DNA of 64,000 nt from Streptomyces sp. (GCF_019510245.1 NZ_JAEKKT010000134.1:124001-188000), one strand, 5' to 3'; counted from the first letter of the stretch, positions 17,412 to 26,781 are shown. Made by a program: numbers and translations. The notes: generated by a model not told the origin, from the sequence alone.

Positions 17412-18038
17412 TCAGCGGTCGTGGTGGGCCCGGCGGGCCTCCAGCAGCAGCGGCAGCAGGGAGAGTACGACGACCGCGCCGACCAGCGGCAGCAGGTAGC
17501 GGTCGATGTGGGAGACCGAGGAGCCCAGGGCGTACCCGGCGAGGACGAAGGTCTGGGACCAGAGGACTCCGCCGACCGACTGCCAGACGGTGAACGGCCG
17601 TACCGGCACCCCGAGCGCCCCCGCCGCCGGGTGCAGCACCGACCGGAGCATCGGCACGAAACGGCCGATCACCAGCGCCTTGCCGTACCCGTAGCGGGCG
17701 AGCAGCTGCTCCGCCCGGGCGGCGCCCTCGCGTACCCGCGGCCGGGAGGTACGGGCGAGCAGCGGCCGCCCGCCGTGCCGGCCGATCAGATAACCCACCT
17801 GCCCTCCCGCCACCGCACCGACGGCCGCGCACACCAGCACCTGCCACAACTCCAGCCGGGGCCCCCGGTCCGCGGTGGCCGCGCACAGCACACCGGCCGG
17901 GAAGAGCAGCGTGTCGCCCGGCAGGAAGAAACCGACGACCAGCAGACCCGACTCGGCGAAGATCACCGCCAGGACGCCCAGCGCGCCGAAGGCAGCGAGC
18001 AGCGAGCCGCTGTCCGTCGGATTGACGGCGATCACCAC
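17412..18038 (-). CDS. DedA family membrane protein
   Basis: 208 aa from GTG 18038 (a second GTG at 18035 is equally possible; GGGAGG lies just upstream). DedA landmarks: FAESGLLVVGFFLPGDTLLF at residues 25-45 and GYGKALVIGRFVPMLRS followed by PAAGALGV, plus WQSVGGVLWS. The family acts in undecaprenyl-phosphate/phospholipid flipping and membrane energetics. About five hydrophobic helices are visible. It sits alone, facing the broken Lrp gene. Confidence 0.88.
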   Translation of the reverse strand: MVIAVNPTDSGSLLAAFGALGVLAVIFAESGLLVVGFFLPGDTLLFPAGVLCAATADRGPRLELWQVLVCAAVGAVAGGQVGYLIGRHGGRPLLARTSRPRVREGAARAEQLLARYGYGKALVIGRFVPMLRSVLHPAAGALGVPVRPFTVWQSVGGVLWSQTFVLAGYALGSSVSHIDRYLLPLVGAVVVLSLLPLLLEARRAHHDR

Positions 18039-18190
18039 GCTCGCCTCCCCGCCCCGCTCGCCGGCCGTCTCCCTCAAGTGTCGCGTGACGGCGGCCGCGG
18101 ACCCGCCTGCAACACCGCGCGTCCGGACGCCTCCCCGCGGCGACCGGGCATCAGGCGTTCGGCGACCCGAGGAAGCCTCCGCCTCCGGTA

Positions 18191-18214
18191 CGGCGATCCC
18201 GGCCGGGATCGCCG
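18191..18214 (-). terminator. Hairpin downstream of the ABC sugar operon
   Basis: A perfect 24-bp palindrome, CGGCGATCCCGG followed by its complement (18191-18214), lies 16 bp after the substrate-binding-protein stop. No T-run follows, as is common for Streptomyces terminators. Confidence 0.6.
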
Positions 18215-18229
18215 GCGGGACCTGGCGGT

Positions 18230-19411
18230 TCATCTGCCCCAGATTTTCCGGTAGGCCTCGCGATAGCCCGGTGGGTCCCAGGTCGTGGCCCCGGCGCTGT
18301 TGGCGGCCGTCGAGACGTGGGTGGGGGCGACATAGCCGCTGGCGGGACGGCCGGAGAAGGCGCGGTTGAACTCGTCGACGATCTGCCACCCCTGCTGAGA
18401 CAGCGGCTCGGGAACGGTGGCGGCCTGGTACTGCCTGCTGTTGATGCGCTGGAAGGCGGACGGGTCGCCGTCCCCGGCCCCGATGTTGAAGGGCGGACCG
18501 GTCCCCTTGCGGCCGGCCGCGCGGAAGGCGGGGGCGGCGTCGGCGAAGTACAGGTCGTTGATGGCGACGGAGTGCGTCCACGTGTCCGGGAAGCGCGAGA
18601 GCAGCGAGGCGATCTCGCGCGGGGTGCGGCTGCCCGCGTCCGGGATCGGGATGTTCTCGGTCGCGAGCAGCCGCACCCCGGCGCAGGTGGCGAGTCCCGC
18701 CCTGATCAGGTCGGACTTCGTCCTCGCGAACGGGACCGAGGCGTCGGTGAACAGGACCACTCCGGCCCGGCCGCCGGAGTGCGCGATGATCCACTGCGCG
18801 CTGATGCCGGCCACGTCCTCGACCCGGGTGGTGACGTTGGTGAAGAGCGGGGGCCGTCTGCTGGGGCCCGGGGCGACGACCGCGTGCCAGCCGACGAGCG
18901 GGATGCCGGCCGCGTCCGCCTCGGCGACCTGCTGTGCGGTCGAGCCGGGGTCGAAGCCGCCGATGACGATGCCCGCGGGCCGCAGGGCCACGGCCTCGCT
19001 CATGGCCGCCTCGATGCCGGCGGGGCTGCCGGCTCCGTCGATCACCCGGACGTCCCAGCCGATGACGTGGCCGGCCTCCCGCAGACCGTTCGCGACGCCC
19101 GCGACGCCCGGATTCGTCATGGTCTCCGCGACGAAGACGACCGTCCTGCCGGACACCGCCCCGGGACCGGTGGTCGGTCCGTTCCAGGCGGGGGCGGTCC
19201 GCTCCGCCAGGGCGACGGCGGCCCCGGCCGAGACCTGGACGGCGGGACAGCCGCCGGGGCCGGTGGTGGAGACCGCGGGGCCTTTCGACGAGCCGCGCTC
19301 GCAGCCCGTCACGGCGGCTGCCGCGGCCAACAGCGCGAGGGCGGCGGCCCGGGCCACGCCGATCCGGGCAGCGGTGGCCTTCCGGGTGCGGGAGGCGCTC
19401 CTGGGGCTCAT
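18230..19411 (-). CDS. Sugar-type ABC transporter substrate-binding lipoprotein
   Basis: 393 aa. A signal with lipobox VTGC (Cys37) is followed by a type-1 periplasmic-binding fold: VFVAETMTNPGVAGVANGLREAG, VALRPAGIVIGGFDP, VVLFTDASVPFARTKSD, and INDLYFADAAPAF. This is the ribose/xylose/autoinducer-binding family, which delivers a sugar or related ligand to the permease encoded just upstream (4-bp overlap at 19408). It is the third and last gene of the operon. The ligand is not predictable. Confidence 0.88.
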   Translation of the reverse strand: MSPRSASRTRKATAARIGVARAAALALLAAAAAVTGCERGSSKGPAVSTTGPGGCPAVQVSAGAAVALAERTAPAWNGPTTGPGAVSGRTVVFVAETMTNPGVAGVANGLREAGHVIGWDVRVIDGAGSPAGIEAAMSEAVALRPAGIVIGGFDPGSTAQQVAEADAAGIPLVGWHAVVAPGPSRRPPLFTNVTTRVEDVAGISAQWIIAHSGGRAGVVLFTDASVPFARTKSDLIRAGLATCAGVRLLATENIPIPDAGSRTPREIASLLSRFPDTWTHSVAINDLYFADAAPAFRAAGRKGTGPPFNIGAGDGDPSAFQRINSRQYQAATVPEPLSQQGWQIVDEFNRAFSGRPASGYVAPTHVSTAANSAGATTWDPPGYREAYRKIWGR

Positions 19412-20502
19412 GGCGCGGTTCCGGCGGTGCCGCCCCCGGACGCCGCCGTCGGCGGGCCCGGCGCGGTGGCCGGTGCGTCGTGGGCCGCGCCGGCCCCGGT
19501 GCGCAGCCGGCGGGCGGAGTAGCCGGCCAGGCCCACGGCGAGCAGCAGCGTGCCGCCGTAGAACAGGGGGACCGTCCAGAACGCGGCGCCCAGCTGGCCG
19601 ATGCCGGTGAGGCCGACGGCGAGCACGGCGACGGCGACGAGCGTGCCGAAGGCGTTGGGACGGCCGGGCCTGATCGCGGTGGAGCCGAGGAGCGCGCCGA
19701 CGAACGCGGGCAGCAGGTAGTCGAGACCGACGCTGGGGTTGCCGATCTGCTGCTGAGCCGCCAGCAGCACCCCGGCGAAGCCGACGATCAGCCCCGAGGC
19801 GGCGAACGCGTCGACGGTGTACCTGCGGGTCGGAATGCCGACCAGTTCGGCGGCGCGCGGGTTGGCGCCGATGACGTACAGGAACCGGCCGAGCGGCAGC
19901 CGCTCCAGCAGCACCCAGAGGACGACGGCGAGGGCGAGGACGTAGAACGCGGGCAGCGGCAGGCCGAGGAGCGTGGAGTCGTAGAGGTCGGTGAAGCCGG
20001 CCGGCAGACCGGCCGGCCCCGGGACGATCCTGCCGCCACCGGTGACCCAGCCGGTCACGGCGTACAGCATGCTGCCGGTCCCGAGGGTGGCGATGAACGA
20101 GTCGATCCGGCCGAACTCCACGACCACGCCGTTGAGAACCCCCACCACTCCGCCGCCGGCGATCACCGCGAGGCAGGCCCAGGGCCAGGGCCAGGCGGCG
20201 TCGACGACGAGCCGCAGCACCATGACGTGGGCCAGGCCGAGACCGTAGCCGAGGGAGAGGTCGAAGGAGCCGGTCACGACGGGGACCATGGCGGCGAGCG
20301 CGAGCACGGCCGGGATCGACTGGGTGGACAGGACCGAGTCGAGGGTGTCCCGCGTGGGGAACGTGTGCGGCAGCGCGAGGGAGAAGACCACGACGAGCAG
20401 CGCGGTGAGGACCAGCAGACCGTAGGCGCCCGCGACATGCCGGGCCGAGGCCCGCCGGAGCGGCCGGGAGCGTGGGGCGGAGGGCGGGGGCGCGGCGGTC
20501 AT
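19408..20502 (-). CDS. Ribose-type ABC transporter permease
   Basis: 364 aa from ATG 20502, which overlaps the ATPase stop. About ten membrane helices and the signature GSFDLSLGYGLGLA, GRFLYVIGANPRAAELVGI and SVGLDYLLPAFVGALLGST match the RbsC/BPD_transp_2 family. It would form the homodimeric channel for the importer encoded by 18230-22169. The C-terminal 35 residues are a Pro/Ala/Gly-rich tail. Confidence 0.9.
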   Translation of the reverse strand: MTAAPPPSAPRSRPLRRASARHVAGAYGLLVLTALLVVVFSLALPHTFPTRDTLDSVLSTQSIPAVLALAAMVPVVTGSFDLSLGYGLGLAHVMVLRLVVDAAWPWPWACLAVIAGGGVVGVLNGVVVEFGRIDSFIATLGTGSMLYAVTGWVTGGGRIVPGPAGLPAGFTDLYDSTLLGLPLPAFYVLALAVVLWVLLERLPLGRFLYVIGANPRAAELVGIPTRRYTVDAFAASGLIVGFAGVLLAAQQQIGNPSVGLDYLLPAFVGALLGSTAIRPGRPNAFGTLVAVAVLAVGLTGIGQLGAAFWTVPLFYGGTLLLAVGLAGYSARRLRTGAGAAHDAPATAPGPPTAASGGGTAGTAP

Positions 20503-22169
20503 GAGTCCGTGGTGGTTCCGGGGGCCGGCAGGGCCGAGGCCGCGCGGGCGAGCCCGGTGACCGTGAGGTCCGCGCCGCTCAGTTCGGTGGTCACGCGGCC
20601 GCGGACGAACACCAGGGCGCGTCGGCACACGCGGGCCACCTCCTCGAAGTCGGTCGAGACGAGCAGGACCGCGAGACCGCCGGCCAGCGCCTCGTCGAGC
20701 AGACGGTGGACCGCGGCCTTGGCTCCGACGTCCACGCTCGCGGTCGGCTCCTCCAGGACCAGCAGCCGCAGATCCACGCCGAGCCAGCGGCCGATCAGGA
20801 CCTTCTGCTGGTTGCCGCCGGACAGGGTGGCGAGGGGAGCCTCGCCGTCGCGGGGCCGTACGGCGAACCGTTCGAGCAGCTCCGCGGCCCGGGCACGTTC
20901 GCGGCGCGGACCGCTCCAGCGCAGCGCGGGCAGCCCGGCCGCCCGGGGGTTGGCCAGCAGGTTCTCGCGCACGGTCAGCCCCATGGCACAGCCCTCACGC
21001 TGCCTGTCGCCGGGCACGAGGCCGACCCCGGCCGCCACGGCGTCCGCGACCGTGCGGGGCCAGTAGGGCCGCCCGCCCAGGAGGACCCGGCCGCCGAGGA
21101 AGGGCCGGGCGCCGGCCAGCGCGCGGCCCAGCTCCGGGTGCCCGGCGCCCGAGAGGCCGACCAGTCCCAGCGCCTCCCCGGCCCGCAGCTCCAGGTCGAG
21201 CGGCGCCGTGCCTGCGGTCCGGACGCCGTCGAGGACCAGGACGGCGGGGCCGCCCGCGGTGCCGCTCGGGGGAGTGGCGGCGTGGCCGGCGGCGGGGAGC
21301 GGGCGGCCCGGTTCGCCGCCCTTGACGCCGCTGGCCGGTTCCCCGCCCTCGATGCCGCTGGCCGGTTCCCCGCCCTCGATGCCGCTGGCCGGTTCCCCGC
21401 CCTCGATGCCGCGGGCCGGTTCCGCCCCGGCGGTACCGCGGGCCGGTTCTGGGCCGACGATGTCGCGGACCAGCCGGGCCGGGTCGTGGCCCGCCAGCCG
21501 GCCGTGACTGACCAGCCGGCCGTCGCGCAGGACGGCGAAGGCGTCAGCCACCCGGTACACCTCGTCCATGCGGTGGGTGACGTAGAGGATGCCGTGTCCC
21601 CGGTCCCGCATGGTGTGCAGCACGCGGAAGAGCCGGTCGCAGTCCGGGGCGGGCAGGCGGGCGGTCGGCTCGTCGAGCACGACGAGGCGCGCGTGGGCCG
21701 CCAGCGCCCGGCCGACGGCGACCAGCGAACGCTCCGCGGGACCGAGCCGCGCGACCGGCGTGTCCGGATCGAGGTGCCCGGCGATCGTCTCGAGGGCCTC
21801 GACGCAGCGCTCCCGGGTCCGCCGCCAGGAGATCAGTCCGGCGCGGCGCGGATATCCGGTCGTCAGGGCGATGTTCTCGGCGACGGTCATCCACTCCACG
21901 AGCCCGAGGTCCTGGTGGATGAAGGACATGGTGCGGGCGGCGGCCTGGCTTGCGAGCGGGTGCCCGGCCACCGTGACCGACCCCGCGTCGGCCTGATGGA
22001 CCCCGGCGAGCACCTTGATGAGCGTGGACTTCCCGGCACCGTTGGGGCCGAGGAGGGCGAGGACGCTGCCGGCCCGGACGTCGAGATCGACCCCGTCCAG
22101 CGCGCGGGTCCCGCCGAACCGCTTGGCGAGCCCGCGGATCCGTAGCAGCGGGTCGGGAGGCTCGTGCAC
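20499..22169 (-). CDS. Ribose-type ABC transporter ATP-binding protein (two fused ATPase domains)
   Basis: 556 aa from GTG 22169. The first domain has Walker A LLGPNGAGKSTLIK and Walker B VVLDEPTA but a weak signature (RLGPAERSLVAVGRAL). The second has LSGGNQQKVLIGRWL and VLEEPTASVDVG, but its P-loop is GLSGAGHPELG. This asymmetry is normal in RbsA/XylG-type proteins, where one nucleotide site is degenerate. The inter-domain linker (residues about 230-290) consists of a GEPASGIEG repeat not usual in the family. First gene of the three-gene import operon. Confidence 0.9.
   Translation of the reverse strand: MHEPPDPLLRIRGLAKRFGGTRALDGVDLDVRAGSVLALLGPNGAGKSTLIKVLAGVHQADAGSVTVAGHPLASQAAARTMSFIHQDLGLVEWMTVAENIALTTGYPRRAGLISWRRTRERCVEALETIAGHLDPDTPVARLGPAERSLVAVGRALAAHARLVVLDEPTARLPAPDCDRLFRVLHTMRDRGHGILYVTHRMDEVYRVADAFAVLRDGRLVSHGRLAGHDPARLVRDIVGPEPARGTAGAEPARGIEGGEPASGIEGGEPASGIEGGEPASGVKGGEPGRPLPAAGHAATPPSGTAGGPAVLVLDGVRTAGTAPLDLELRAGEALGLVGLSGAGHPELGRALAGARPFLGGRVLLGGRPYWPRTVADAVAAGVGLVPGDRQREGCAMGLTVRENLLANPRAAGLPALRWSGPRRERARAAELLERFAVRPRDGEAPLATLSGGNQQKVLIGRWLGVDLRLLVLEEPTASVDVGAKAAVHRLLDEALAGGLAVLLVSTDFEEVARVCRRALVFVRGRVTTELSGADLTVTGLARAASALPAPGTTTDS
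21304..21465 (-). repeat. 27-bp minisatellite in the ABC ATPase linker
   Basis: Three identical 27-bp units (21331-21357, 21358-21384, 21385-21411) encode GEPASGIEG. Degenerate units flank them (21304-21330, 21412-21438, 21439-21465). The period is a multiple of three, so expansion or loss keeps the frame and changes linker length. Confidence 0.85.
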
Positions 22170-22318
22170 GGACAGCTCCGGGGGTCGGCCTGACGTCTTC
22201 TTCCCGACTCTCCCCGGTGATACTAGTGGGACAAATCGGTGTTACTCCTGATTTCCGCGCCGGAATGCCGGAGAGGATGCCGGATTCGAGGCCTGTGATG
22301 GGACCGACGGGTCAGGCA

Positions 22319-22342
22319 CGTGGGCCCCGTCGGCGGCCCACG
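22319..22342 (-). terminator. Hairpin after the SpoIIE-phosphatase gene
   Basis: CGTGGGCC (22319-22326) pairs with GGCCCACG (22335-22342) around an 8-base loop, 11 bp downstream of the stop at 22354. It separates this gene from the ABC operon promoter (22170-22318, a region in which no ORF was found). Confidence 0.55.
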
Positions 22343-22353
22343 CGTCGACGGGC

Positions 22354-25300
22354 TCAGGCGGCCTCGAGCCCGCACTCGGCCCAGATGACCTTGCCCTGCC
22401 GGATGTAGCGGGTGCCCCAGCTCTGCGCCAGCTGGGCCACCAGGAACAGGCCGCGGCCGCCCTCGTCGGTGGTGGCCGCCCGGCGCAGGTGCGGGGCGGT
22501 GTTGCTGTGGTCGGAGACCTCGCAGATCAGGGTCCGGCCGTGCAGCAGGCGTACCCGGACCGGGCCGGAGCCGTGCCGGATGGCGTTGGTGACCAGTTCG
22601 CTCAGCACCAGCTCCGCGGCGAACCCGGCCTCCTCGAGACCCCAGTCGGCCAGCCGCCGCAGCGCCGAGGCGCGGACCTCGCTGACGAGGGAGGGGTCGG
22701 CGGGCAGGTCCCAGGTGGCGATCCGGTGCTCGGGCAGCGCGTGGGTACGGGCGACGAGCAGCGCGATGTCGTCGCAGGGGTGGACCGGGGCCACCGTGTC
22801 CAGAAGCGTCTCGCAGATCTCCTCGGGCGTGCGGTCCCGGTGCGCGAGGGAGCACCGCAGCCGGTCGAGGACCAGGTCCACGTCGCGGTCGCGGCCCTCG
22901 ATGAGCCCGTCGGTGTAGAGGACCAGCCGGCTGTCCGCGGGGAGGTCGATGTCGACGGCTTCGAAGGGCAGGCCGCCGAGGCCCAGCGGGGGACCGGCGG
23001 GCAGGTCCGGGAGGGTGACCGTGCCGTCGGGGCGGACGAGCGCGGGAGGGGGATGCCCGGCGCGGGCCATGCTGCACTGCTGCGTGGTCGGGTCGTAGAC
23101 GGCGTACAGGCAGGTCGCGCCGAAGATGCCCGTGTCGCCCGCGGCGGGTGCCTCCCGGTCGAGGCGTCCCACCAGGTTGTCCAGGTGGGTGAGGACCTCG
23201 TCCGGGGAGAAGTCGAGTTCGGCGAAGCTGCGGGCGGCGGTCCGCAGCCGTCCCATGGTGGCCGCCGAGAACATGCCGTGGCCCACGACGTCACCGACCA
23301 GGAGGCCGACCCGGGTGCCGGAGAGCGGGATGACGTCGTACCAGTCCCCGCCCACGTCCGACTCCGCGGGCAGGTAGCGGTGCGCCACGTCGACGGCGTC
23401 CTGGTCGGGCAGCCCCTGGGGCAGCAGGCTGCGCTGCAGGGTCAGGACCATGGTGCGCTCGCGCGTGTAGCGCCGGGCGTTGTCGATGGACAGGGCGGCG
23501 CGGCCGGCGAGTTCCTGGACCAGCGAGCGGTCGTCGTCGTCGAAGGGGGCGGGGTGCCGGCCGCGGTAGAACGCGGCGATGCCGAGGACGACGCCGCGGG
23601 CCACCAGCGGGACGGCGACGAGCGAGTGCACGTGGGCCAGCATCACCTCGGTGCGCGGTGGGTCGTGGGCGAGCCAGCCCATGGCGGCCCTCAGGTCCGG
23701 TTCCAGCACGGCCTGCCCGCTCGTCAGGCAGCGCAGGTGCGGCGTGGCCGGGCCGTAGTCGACGCGCTTGCCGACCGGGTGGAACGGACAGTCGTCGGCG
23801 ATGCCGTGGACCACGGTGCGGTACAGGTCGGTGCAGGGATCGGCGGCCTCCTCGCCCCGCAGCACGGCCTCCGGCAGGTCGATCGTGACGTAGTCGGCCA
23901 GCCGTGGCACCGCCGTCTCGGCGAGTTCCTCGGCGGTGCGCCGCACGTCCAGGGTGGTCCCGATGCGCGTGCTGGCGTCGGTCAGCAGCTCCAGGCGACG
24001 GCGGGCGGCGAGGGCGTACCGCCCCACATGCGGCTCTCCCACCAGCACGAGCCCTCTGGCCGGGGGCTCCGCCGGGGGCGGCGAGCCGCTACGGCCGCCG
24101 GCCGCGGCGCCGGGGCGGGCTCCCGATCCGGCTCCGTCTCCCGTCCGGACGGAGCCGCCCGCTGTGCGGCGGTCCCCGTCCGTCGCGCCGCCCGGACCGT
24201 CCGTCCATGCGCCCGCGCCGCCCGTATCGGCTCGGAGGGGTACGAGGCCAGGGGCAGCGGTTCCCGGCACGGCCGCGGGCGCCACCGAGACGGGGAGCAC
24301 CGCGGTCGGCGGGACGGCGAGGACGACGGACGTCGCCTGGACCACGGCGCCGGGCACGGCGGACGCGGCGGGTCCGGCGGACCCGCCGCTGCCGTGGGCG
24401 AAGTCGGGGGTGACGAGGGTGGGGCGCCGCGGCTCCTCGGCCGGCCACGGGCCGAGGAGCGGCTCGTGCGGTGCGGGGCCGGGCAGGACGGCCTCGATGA
24501 CGAAGCCCTCCTCGCCGGTGGCGGTCGTCGTCGGGCGGCTGACCAGCGTGACCCGCCGGCCGTCGGACAGGGTCACGTGGACGGCGGCCCGCTGCGCCCA
24601 GGTGATCAGCTCGACGGCCTTCTCCATGAGGATCGCCCGGTCGCAGGGGCGCACTCCGAGGGCCGGCTCGCCGAGCCCCAGGCGGTGGTGCGGTCCGGCG
24701 GCGGCCTCGGCTCCGGTGTCCAGGTACGCCCGCAGCAGGGCCCGCTCGCGTTCGGAACTCTGTCCGAGCAGCCGCCTCTCGATGGCGTGGGCCGCCCGGC
24801 GGATCACGGTGGCCAGTGCCGGGTCCTCGGCGCTGCGCGGGTAGCCGAGGCACAGGACGCCCTCGATGCGGCCGCTGACCGGGTCGCGGACGGGCAGCGC
24901 CCGGCAGGCGTTGCCCTGCGCGCGCTCGGCGAAGTGCTCGGCTCCGTAGACCTGGACGAGCTGACGCTCCGCCAGTGCGAGCCCGATCCCGTTGGTGCCG
25001 GCGTACCGCTCGGCGAACACGAACCCGGGGACGCGCTGGAAGGCCGGGAGGCTTCTGGCCAGCGACGCCTCTCCGAAACGACGCAGCAGGACGGTCCCGT
25101 TGGCGTCCGCGACGGAGATGTTCATCCTGCTGCCCGCGAACCAGGACTGCAGCCGGTCGAGCACCGGGACGGCCGCGCGGACGATTCGGGCATCATGCTC
25201 GAAGTCGTCCCGGAAGGGGAGCCCGGGCTGGTCGGGGGAGAGCCCCAGGGCCCGGCAGCGCTGCCAGGAGTGCGAGATGGGAGGGCGTACGCCGGCCCCG

Positions 25301-25410
25301 ACCGCCTCGCCCTGGAGGAAACGCTCACGCGAGCGGGCGGGCCCCTTGCCGTCCGTCGCACGCCCCGCCGCTGCCGCTTTCCCGCCGCCCCGAACCACGC
25401 TTCGCCTCAC
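22354..25410 (-). CDS. Multidomain SpoIIE-type phosphatase with AcoR-like GAF and anti-sigma-type ATPase domain
   Basis: 1018 aa, GTG start at 25410. Domains in order: an N-terminal GAF with the ISHSWQRCRALGLSP lead-in of AcoR-type activators (residues ~45-215); a wing segment with SDGRRVTLVSRPT; a low-complexity Ala/Gly/Pro linker (~330-455); a second GAF (~465-640); a PP2C/SpoIIE phosphatase with GGDWYDVIPL, GDVVGHGMFSA and ARAGHPPPAL (~660-860); and a HATPase_c domain with ELVLSELVTNAIRHGSG (~885-1018). It probably both phosphorylates and dephosphorylates an anti-sigma antagonist in a partner-switching pathway in response to a small ligand. No antagonist gene is adjacent. Confidence 0.88.
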   Translation of the reverse strand: MRRSVVRGGGKAAAAGRATDGKGPARSRERFLQGEAVGAGVRPPISHSWQRCRALGLSPDQPGLPFRDDFEHDARIVRAAVPVLDRLQSWFAGSRMNISVADANGTVLLRRFGEASLARSLPAFQRVPGFVFAERYAGTNGIGLALAERQLVQVYGAEHFAERAQGNACRALPVRDPVSGRIEGVLCLGYPRSAEDPALATVIRRAAHAIERRLLGQSSERERALLRAYLDTGAEAAAGPHHRLGLGEPALGVRPCDRAILMEKAVELITWAQRAAVHVTLSDGRRVTLVSRPTTTATGEEGFVIEAVLPGPAPHEPLLGPWPAEEPRRPTLVTPDFAHGSGGSAGPAASAVPGAVVQATSVVLAVPPTAVLPVSVAPAAVPGTAAPGLVPLRADTGGAGAWTDGPGGATDGDRRTAGGSVRTGDGAGSGARPGAAAGGRSGSPPPAEPPARGLVLVGEPHVGRYALAARRRLELLTDASTRIGTTLDVRRTAEELAETAVPRLADYVTIDLPEAVLRGEEAADPCTDLYRTVVHGIADDCPFHPVGKRVDYGPATPHLRCLTSGQAVLEPDLRAAMGWLAHDPPRTEVMLAHVHSLVAVPLVARGVVLGIAAFYRGRHPAPFDDDDRSLVQELAGRAALSIDNARRYTRERTMVLTLQRSLLPQGLPDQDAVDVAHRYLPAESDVGGDWYDVIPLSGTRVGLLVGDVVGHGMFSAATMGRLRTAARSFAELDFSPDEVLTHLDNLVGRLDREAPAAGDTGIFGATCLYAVYDPTTQQCSMARAGHPPPALVRPDGTVTLPDLPAGPPLGLGGLPFEAVDIDLPADSRLVLYTDGLIEGRDRDVDLVLDRLRCSLAHRDRTPEEICETLLDTVAPVHPCDDIALLVARTHALPEHRIATWDLPADPSLVSEVRASALRRLADWGLEEAGFAAELVLSELVTNAIRHGSGPVRVRLLHGRTLICEVSDHSNTAPHLRRAATTDEGGRGLFLVAQLAQSWGTRYIRQGKVIWAECGLEAA

Positions 25411-25430
25411 TCGCGTCCGCAGAGTCCGTG

Positions 25431-25469
25431 TCGCTACAACTTCGTCACTCGCTTCAACTTCGCTACACC
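25431..25469 (-). repeat. Direct repeats in an AT-rich promoter region
   Basis: TCGCTACAACTTCG (25431-25444) and TCGCTTCAACTTCG (25449-25462) are 18 bp apart, with a partial third copy TCGCTACACC at 25460-25469. They lie in the 115-bp AT-rich gap just upstream of the SpoIIE gene start at 25410, followed by A/T-rich sequence to about 25515, and look like activator or sigma-recognition sites. Confidence 0.45.
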
Positions 25470-25525
25470 AATTTTTACTACAACATTAGGATATACGTGA
25501 GATTACGGATATGTCGCACCCGACG

Positions 25526-26494
25526 TCAGAGGACGGCGACCGGGTTGACCGGCGAGCCCGTCCCGCCCGGGATGTTCAGCGGTGCCACCACGAGCAGGAA
25601 CTCGTACCGCCCGGCCCGGGCCGTCGCGGCCGACAGGGCCTCCAGGTCGAGGTTGTCCAGCAGCGGCACCCCCATCGCCGCCACGACGAGGGCGTGGACG
25701 GGCGAGTGCACACCGTCCACCGGGGAGGGGCGCACGTCACTGTCGCCGTCACCGCCGAGCAGGGCGATGCCGCGCTCGGCCAGCACGGGTACGGCGTCCA
25801 CGTGGAGGCCCGCGCAGGCCGTGCCCGGGTCCCAGGCGCCGAGTTCCCTGCTGCGGCGGGTCCGCCCCGAGCGCAGCAGCACCGCGTCCCCCTCGGCGAT
25901 CCGCACGTCGAGTGCCCGCTCCGCGGCGCGGACGTCCTCCGCGTGCACCGCCACTCCCGGCTCCAGCCAGCGGACCCCGAACGCGGCGGGGAGGTCGAGG
26001 AGCACGCCCCGGGTGACGAGGGGGCCGAGCGCCGACACCGCTCCGAAACGCGCGCCCGCCGCGCCGACGGCGTCCTTCGCCGTCCGGCCGTCGTAGAGCC
26101 GCCCGCGGTAGGAGACGTGGCACAGGGCGTCGAGATGGGTGACTGCCTTGCCGTGGTAGTCGGCGGCGATGAAGTCCTTGTGGGTGGCGGGCTCCGGGCT
26201 CTCCACGTCGCCGAGATCGGTCATGTGGTGCAGGGCGGGCCTCGGGTTGTCGGGGCCGGGCACGGTGTTCCAGGGCAGCCCGAGCGGTACGACCCGGCCG
26301 GACCGCACGGCGGCCGCAGCCCCCCGTACCCGCTCCCCGGTCACCCGGTTCCAGGCGCCGCGGTCGGCCGGACTCCAGCGGCCCCAGGCACGGACCTCCT
26401 CGAAGAGCGCGTCGAAGTCCCGGCGGGAGACGGCGGGGCCGTTCCGGCCACCGGCGGCACCGGGGTCCGGGCCGTCCGCGGGGCTCGCGCTCAT
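25526..26494 (-). CDS. Cyclase-family metal-dependent hydrolase (kynurenine formamidase-like)
   Basis: 322 aa. The core motif HGKAVTHLDALCHVSY matches HxGTHxDxxxH of the cyclase/KynB family with a single changed residue (Gly to Ala). GDAVLLRSGR, HVDAVPVLAERGIALLGGDGDSD and GVHSPVHALVVAAMGVPLLDNL complete the pattern. Members hydrolyse amide or lactone bonds using a divalent metal. The protein is cytoplasmic. It lies between two SpoIIE phosphatase genes but is probably transcribed separately; 26495-26781 upstream holds no recognisable gene. Confidence 0.85.
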   Translation of the reverse strand: MSASPADGPDPGAAGGRNGPAVSRRDFDALFEEVRAWGRWSPADRGAWNRVTGERVRGAAAAVRSGRVVPLGLPWNTVPGPDNPRPALHHMTDLGDVESPEPATHKDFIAADYHGKAVTHLDALCHVSYRGRLYDGRTAKDAVGAAGARFGAVSALGPLVTRGVLLDLPAAFGVRWLEPGVAVHAEDVRAAERALDVRIAEGDAVLLRSGRTRRSRELGAWDPGTACAGLHVDAVPVLAERGIALLGGDGDSDVRPSPVDGVHSPVHALVVAAMGVPLLDNLDLEALSAATARAGRYEFLLVVAPLNIPGGTGSPVNPVAVL

Positions 26495-26781
26495 CCGTAC
26501 TCACCGCTTTCCGCGTCGACACACCGAGCCGGCCCGGCGGCCGGGCAGCGCTCCGGCGGCCGTAGGCGTCGCACGGGCCCGGCGGCCCCTCGCGGGCCGG
26601 CCGCCCGGAATCCCAGCCTGGCACGGCCCGCGCCGACCCGCCGGGTGCACGCGTCCGGGCGCTGGGACAGGCCCACCGGCAGGGCGGCCCGGCCCGGTCC
26701 GCGGGGCCGCACGGCGGGCAGAGGCGCAGGGCGGACCGTAGATTGAGGTGGGAGCCGTTGAGGCGGGAAGGAGCGTCAGCG

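Noticed and set aside
26495..26781. Possible small genes in the 287-bp gap
   Set aside because: Open frames exist on both strands but have Arg/Pro-rich composition, no ribosome site and no similarity to known families.
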